Below are positions 12,636 through 13,798 of a stretch of 13,798 nucleotides of DNA, piece by piece. A program made the translations under genes and the position numbers. This DNA comes from Acidobacteriota bacterium (GTDB lineage: Bacteria; Acidobacteriota; Terriglobia; Terriglobales; Acidobacteriaceae), in contig JAKAAZ010000083.1 in the NCBI GenBank assembly GCA_021802085.1, positions 1-13,798 on the forward strand, read 5' to 3'. The notes below the pieces were generated by a model. It worked only from the letters and a program-made list of their open reading frames with translations, was not told the origin of the DNA and did not search any database. The number at the start of each line of letters is the position of its first letter. Position 1 is the stretch's first letter.

Positions 12636-13798
12636 ATGCCTCCCGAAGACCAAATCCCTCCCTCCCTGGACTCCGATTCCAACACTACGGAAATTTATGC
12701 CATTCATGGCGCAGACCCCGAGGTGCTGGCGTATGCGATGGCGAAATATTCCCGCTCCGCGCTTTCCATGAAGCAGTCTCTGCGCGAGCTGAACGCGCAG
12801 AGGGCCGAGCAGTTCCTGAACACATTTTATTTCCAGTATGGACACCGCTCCATTGCCGACCTGGCCCACATTGCTTTTGCCGTGGAACGGTTGTCGCTGC
12901 TGGCAGCCATCGTGCTGGTGGATGAGCAGCGGTGGGATGGGCAGGAGCGCTCGACACGCTATCAGGATTTCAAGAAAAGCGGCTGGTATCTGCCGGCATT
13001 CGGTACGGACGTGGAGGCGCGGCGGCTCTATACCGAAGCCGTGGAAAAGCTGTTTGCAAAGTACGACGAAATTTCCCGCGGCGCGGTCGAGTTGCTGCGG
13101 GCCCAGGTTCCGAAGCCCACGGAAATGAAGCAGGAGGCATATGAGCGTACCCTGCGCGCGCGCGCCTTCGATGGTGCGCGGTATCTTCTGCCGCTGGCTG
13201 CGAACACGTCTCTGGGCGAGATTGTGAACGCTCGCACCCTGGAGACACAGGTCTCGCGGCTGCTGTCGCAACCCCATGCCGAGGTCCGACGGCTGGGAGA
13301 AAAATTGCGCGAGGCTGCCGCGACTCCTTGCTGGAACGTGCAACGCGCGGCCCTGGAAGCCTTGCAACGCGATATTGCCGCTGCCGATCCGGCGCTGGGC
13401 GAACGTGCCGCGGAGTTGCTGTTACGCGATGTTGCGGTTGCTCCCACATTGGTGAAATATGCCGCGCCGGTTGAGTACATCCAGAAAACCCGCGCCGATT
13501 TGGAGCAGGCGGCACGGGAGTTGATGCGGCAGGCGCCGATCGAGGCTGCGCCGCTGGTCGACCTGGTGGAAAATCACCTGGGCGGCAACCACGGCGAGCA
13601 GGAATCGATCGAGATCGAAATTGTAACCACGCTGCTCTACGGGGCGTGCCATTTTCCGTATCGCCAGATTCGCGAACAGGTTGTCGCGCTCGACGCAACG
13701 CACCGGGATGAATTGCTGGCGCTGGGCACGCGGCATCGCGGACGGCACGACGAGCTGTTGCGTGCATTCTCCTCCGGCTATCAGTTTCGCTTCGACAT
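12636..13798 (+). CDS. thyX: FAD-dependent thymidylate synthase (ThyX) homologue, 3' end beyond the window
   Basis: At least 387 residues are present and the frame is still open at the edge. ThyX makes dTMP from dUMP with methylene-tetrahydrofolate and NADPH. The N-terminal half aligns with ThyX: FQYGHRSIADLAHIAF (66-81), then VERLSLLAAIVLV, ERSTRYQDF (104-112), ARYLLPLAANT and a NART stretch. The hallmark RHRx7S is altered: at the aligned place the protein has D96-E97-Q98 and then S106. The second half (VENHLGGNHGEQESIEIEIVT onward) has the look of a second ThyX-like domain, which in relatives I recall carries the RHR-type motif beyond this point. The ATG at 12636 has only a weak ACGAAAG upstream. 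Length already exceeds a normal single-domain ThyX (about 220-260), so a fused two-domain form is likely. Confidence 0.85.
   Translation, partial: MPPEDQIPPSLDSDSNTTEIYAIHGADPEVLAYAMAKYSRSALSMKQSLRELNAQRAEQFLNTFYFQYGHRSIADLAHIAFAVERLSLLAAIVLVDEQRWDGQERSTRYQDFKKSGWYLPAFGTDVEARRLYTEAVEKLFAKYDEISRGAVELLRAQVPKPTEMKQEAYERTLRARAFDGARYLLPLAANTSLGEIVNARTLETQVSRLLSQPHAEVRRLGEKLREAAATPCWNVQRAALEALQRDIAAADPALGERAAELLLRDVAVAPTLVKYAAPVEYIQKTRADLEQAARELMRQAPIEAAPLVDLVENHLGGNHGEQESIEIEIVTTLLYGACHFPYRQIREQVVALDATHRDELLALGTRHRGRHDELLRAFSSGYQFRFD

Noticed and set aside
12624..13367. 247-codon minus-strand frame opposite thyX
   Set aside because: The plus-strand frame is continuous and ThyX-like to the window edge; the antisense frame is an Arg/Gln-rich shadow.

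Overview
The window is GC-rich bacterial chromosome, dominated by housekeeping genes on both strands, with a few accessory genes. The gene content and protein style suggest an Acidobacteriota genome, most likely Terriglobia/Acidobacteriaceae: an acpP-fabF pair, a DUF6526 protein starting with a TYANHAR motif, and a ThyX of the type whose N-terminal domain lacks the RHR signature. This placement rests on family recollection, not on a search.

Layout, left to right. Positions 1-1738 (minus) hold the start of a truncated unknown gene and the fatty-acid genes fabF and acpP, read acpP then fabF. Positions 1739-2053 are a divergent control region with a candidate acpP promoter and a palindromic operator. 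Positions 2054-4098 (plus) hold rmuC overlapped by a VIT/CCC1-type metal transporter gene. folP (4104-5000, minus) converges on the transporter and diverges from dacB (5090-6730, plus), which encodes a periplasmic D-Ala-D-Ala carboxypeptidase of the PBP4 class. Three membrane or electron-transfer genes follow on plus (6797-8041): a DUF6526 protein, a monohaem cytochrome c lipoprotein and a four-helix membrane protein. Positions 8137-9032 (minus) are a visibly AT-richer islet of two overlapping genes: a two-helix membrane protein resembling DUF2299 and a small basic protein. Positions 9162-9944 (minus) encode an exported dienelactone-hydrolase-like enzyme. A minus-strand series then reads DUF2071/YqjF, ribbon-helix-helix antitoxin, PIN toxin and fabG (12449 down to 10104). 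Finally thyX starts at 12636 (plus) and runs off the right edge.

How the genes work together. acpP, fabF and fabG belong to type II fatty acid synthesis, but fabG is separated from the other two and lies 53 bases downstream of a toxin gene. folP (folate synthesis) and thyX (folate- and flavin-dependent dTMP synthesis) meet in folate metabolism but are about 7.5 kb apart. The antitoxin-toxin pair is a complete VapBC-like module with two adjoining inverted repeats in front of it.

The points most worth a second look are the ThyX N-terminal domain with DEQ where the family has RHR; the AT-rich two-gene islet, whose first ribosome-binding site sits in a hairpin; the paired inverted repeats before the antitoxin; the promoter/operator arrangement before acpP; and a perfect hairpin abutting the fabF ribosome-binding site. 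No rRNA, tRNA, CRISPR array or insertion sequence was recognised. I did not identify a complete new multi-gene system; the islet is the best candidate.
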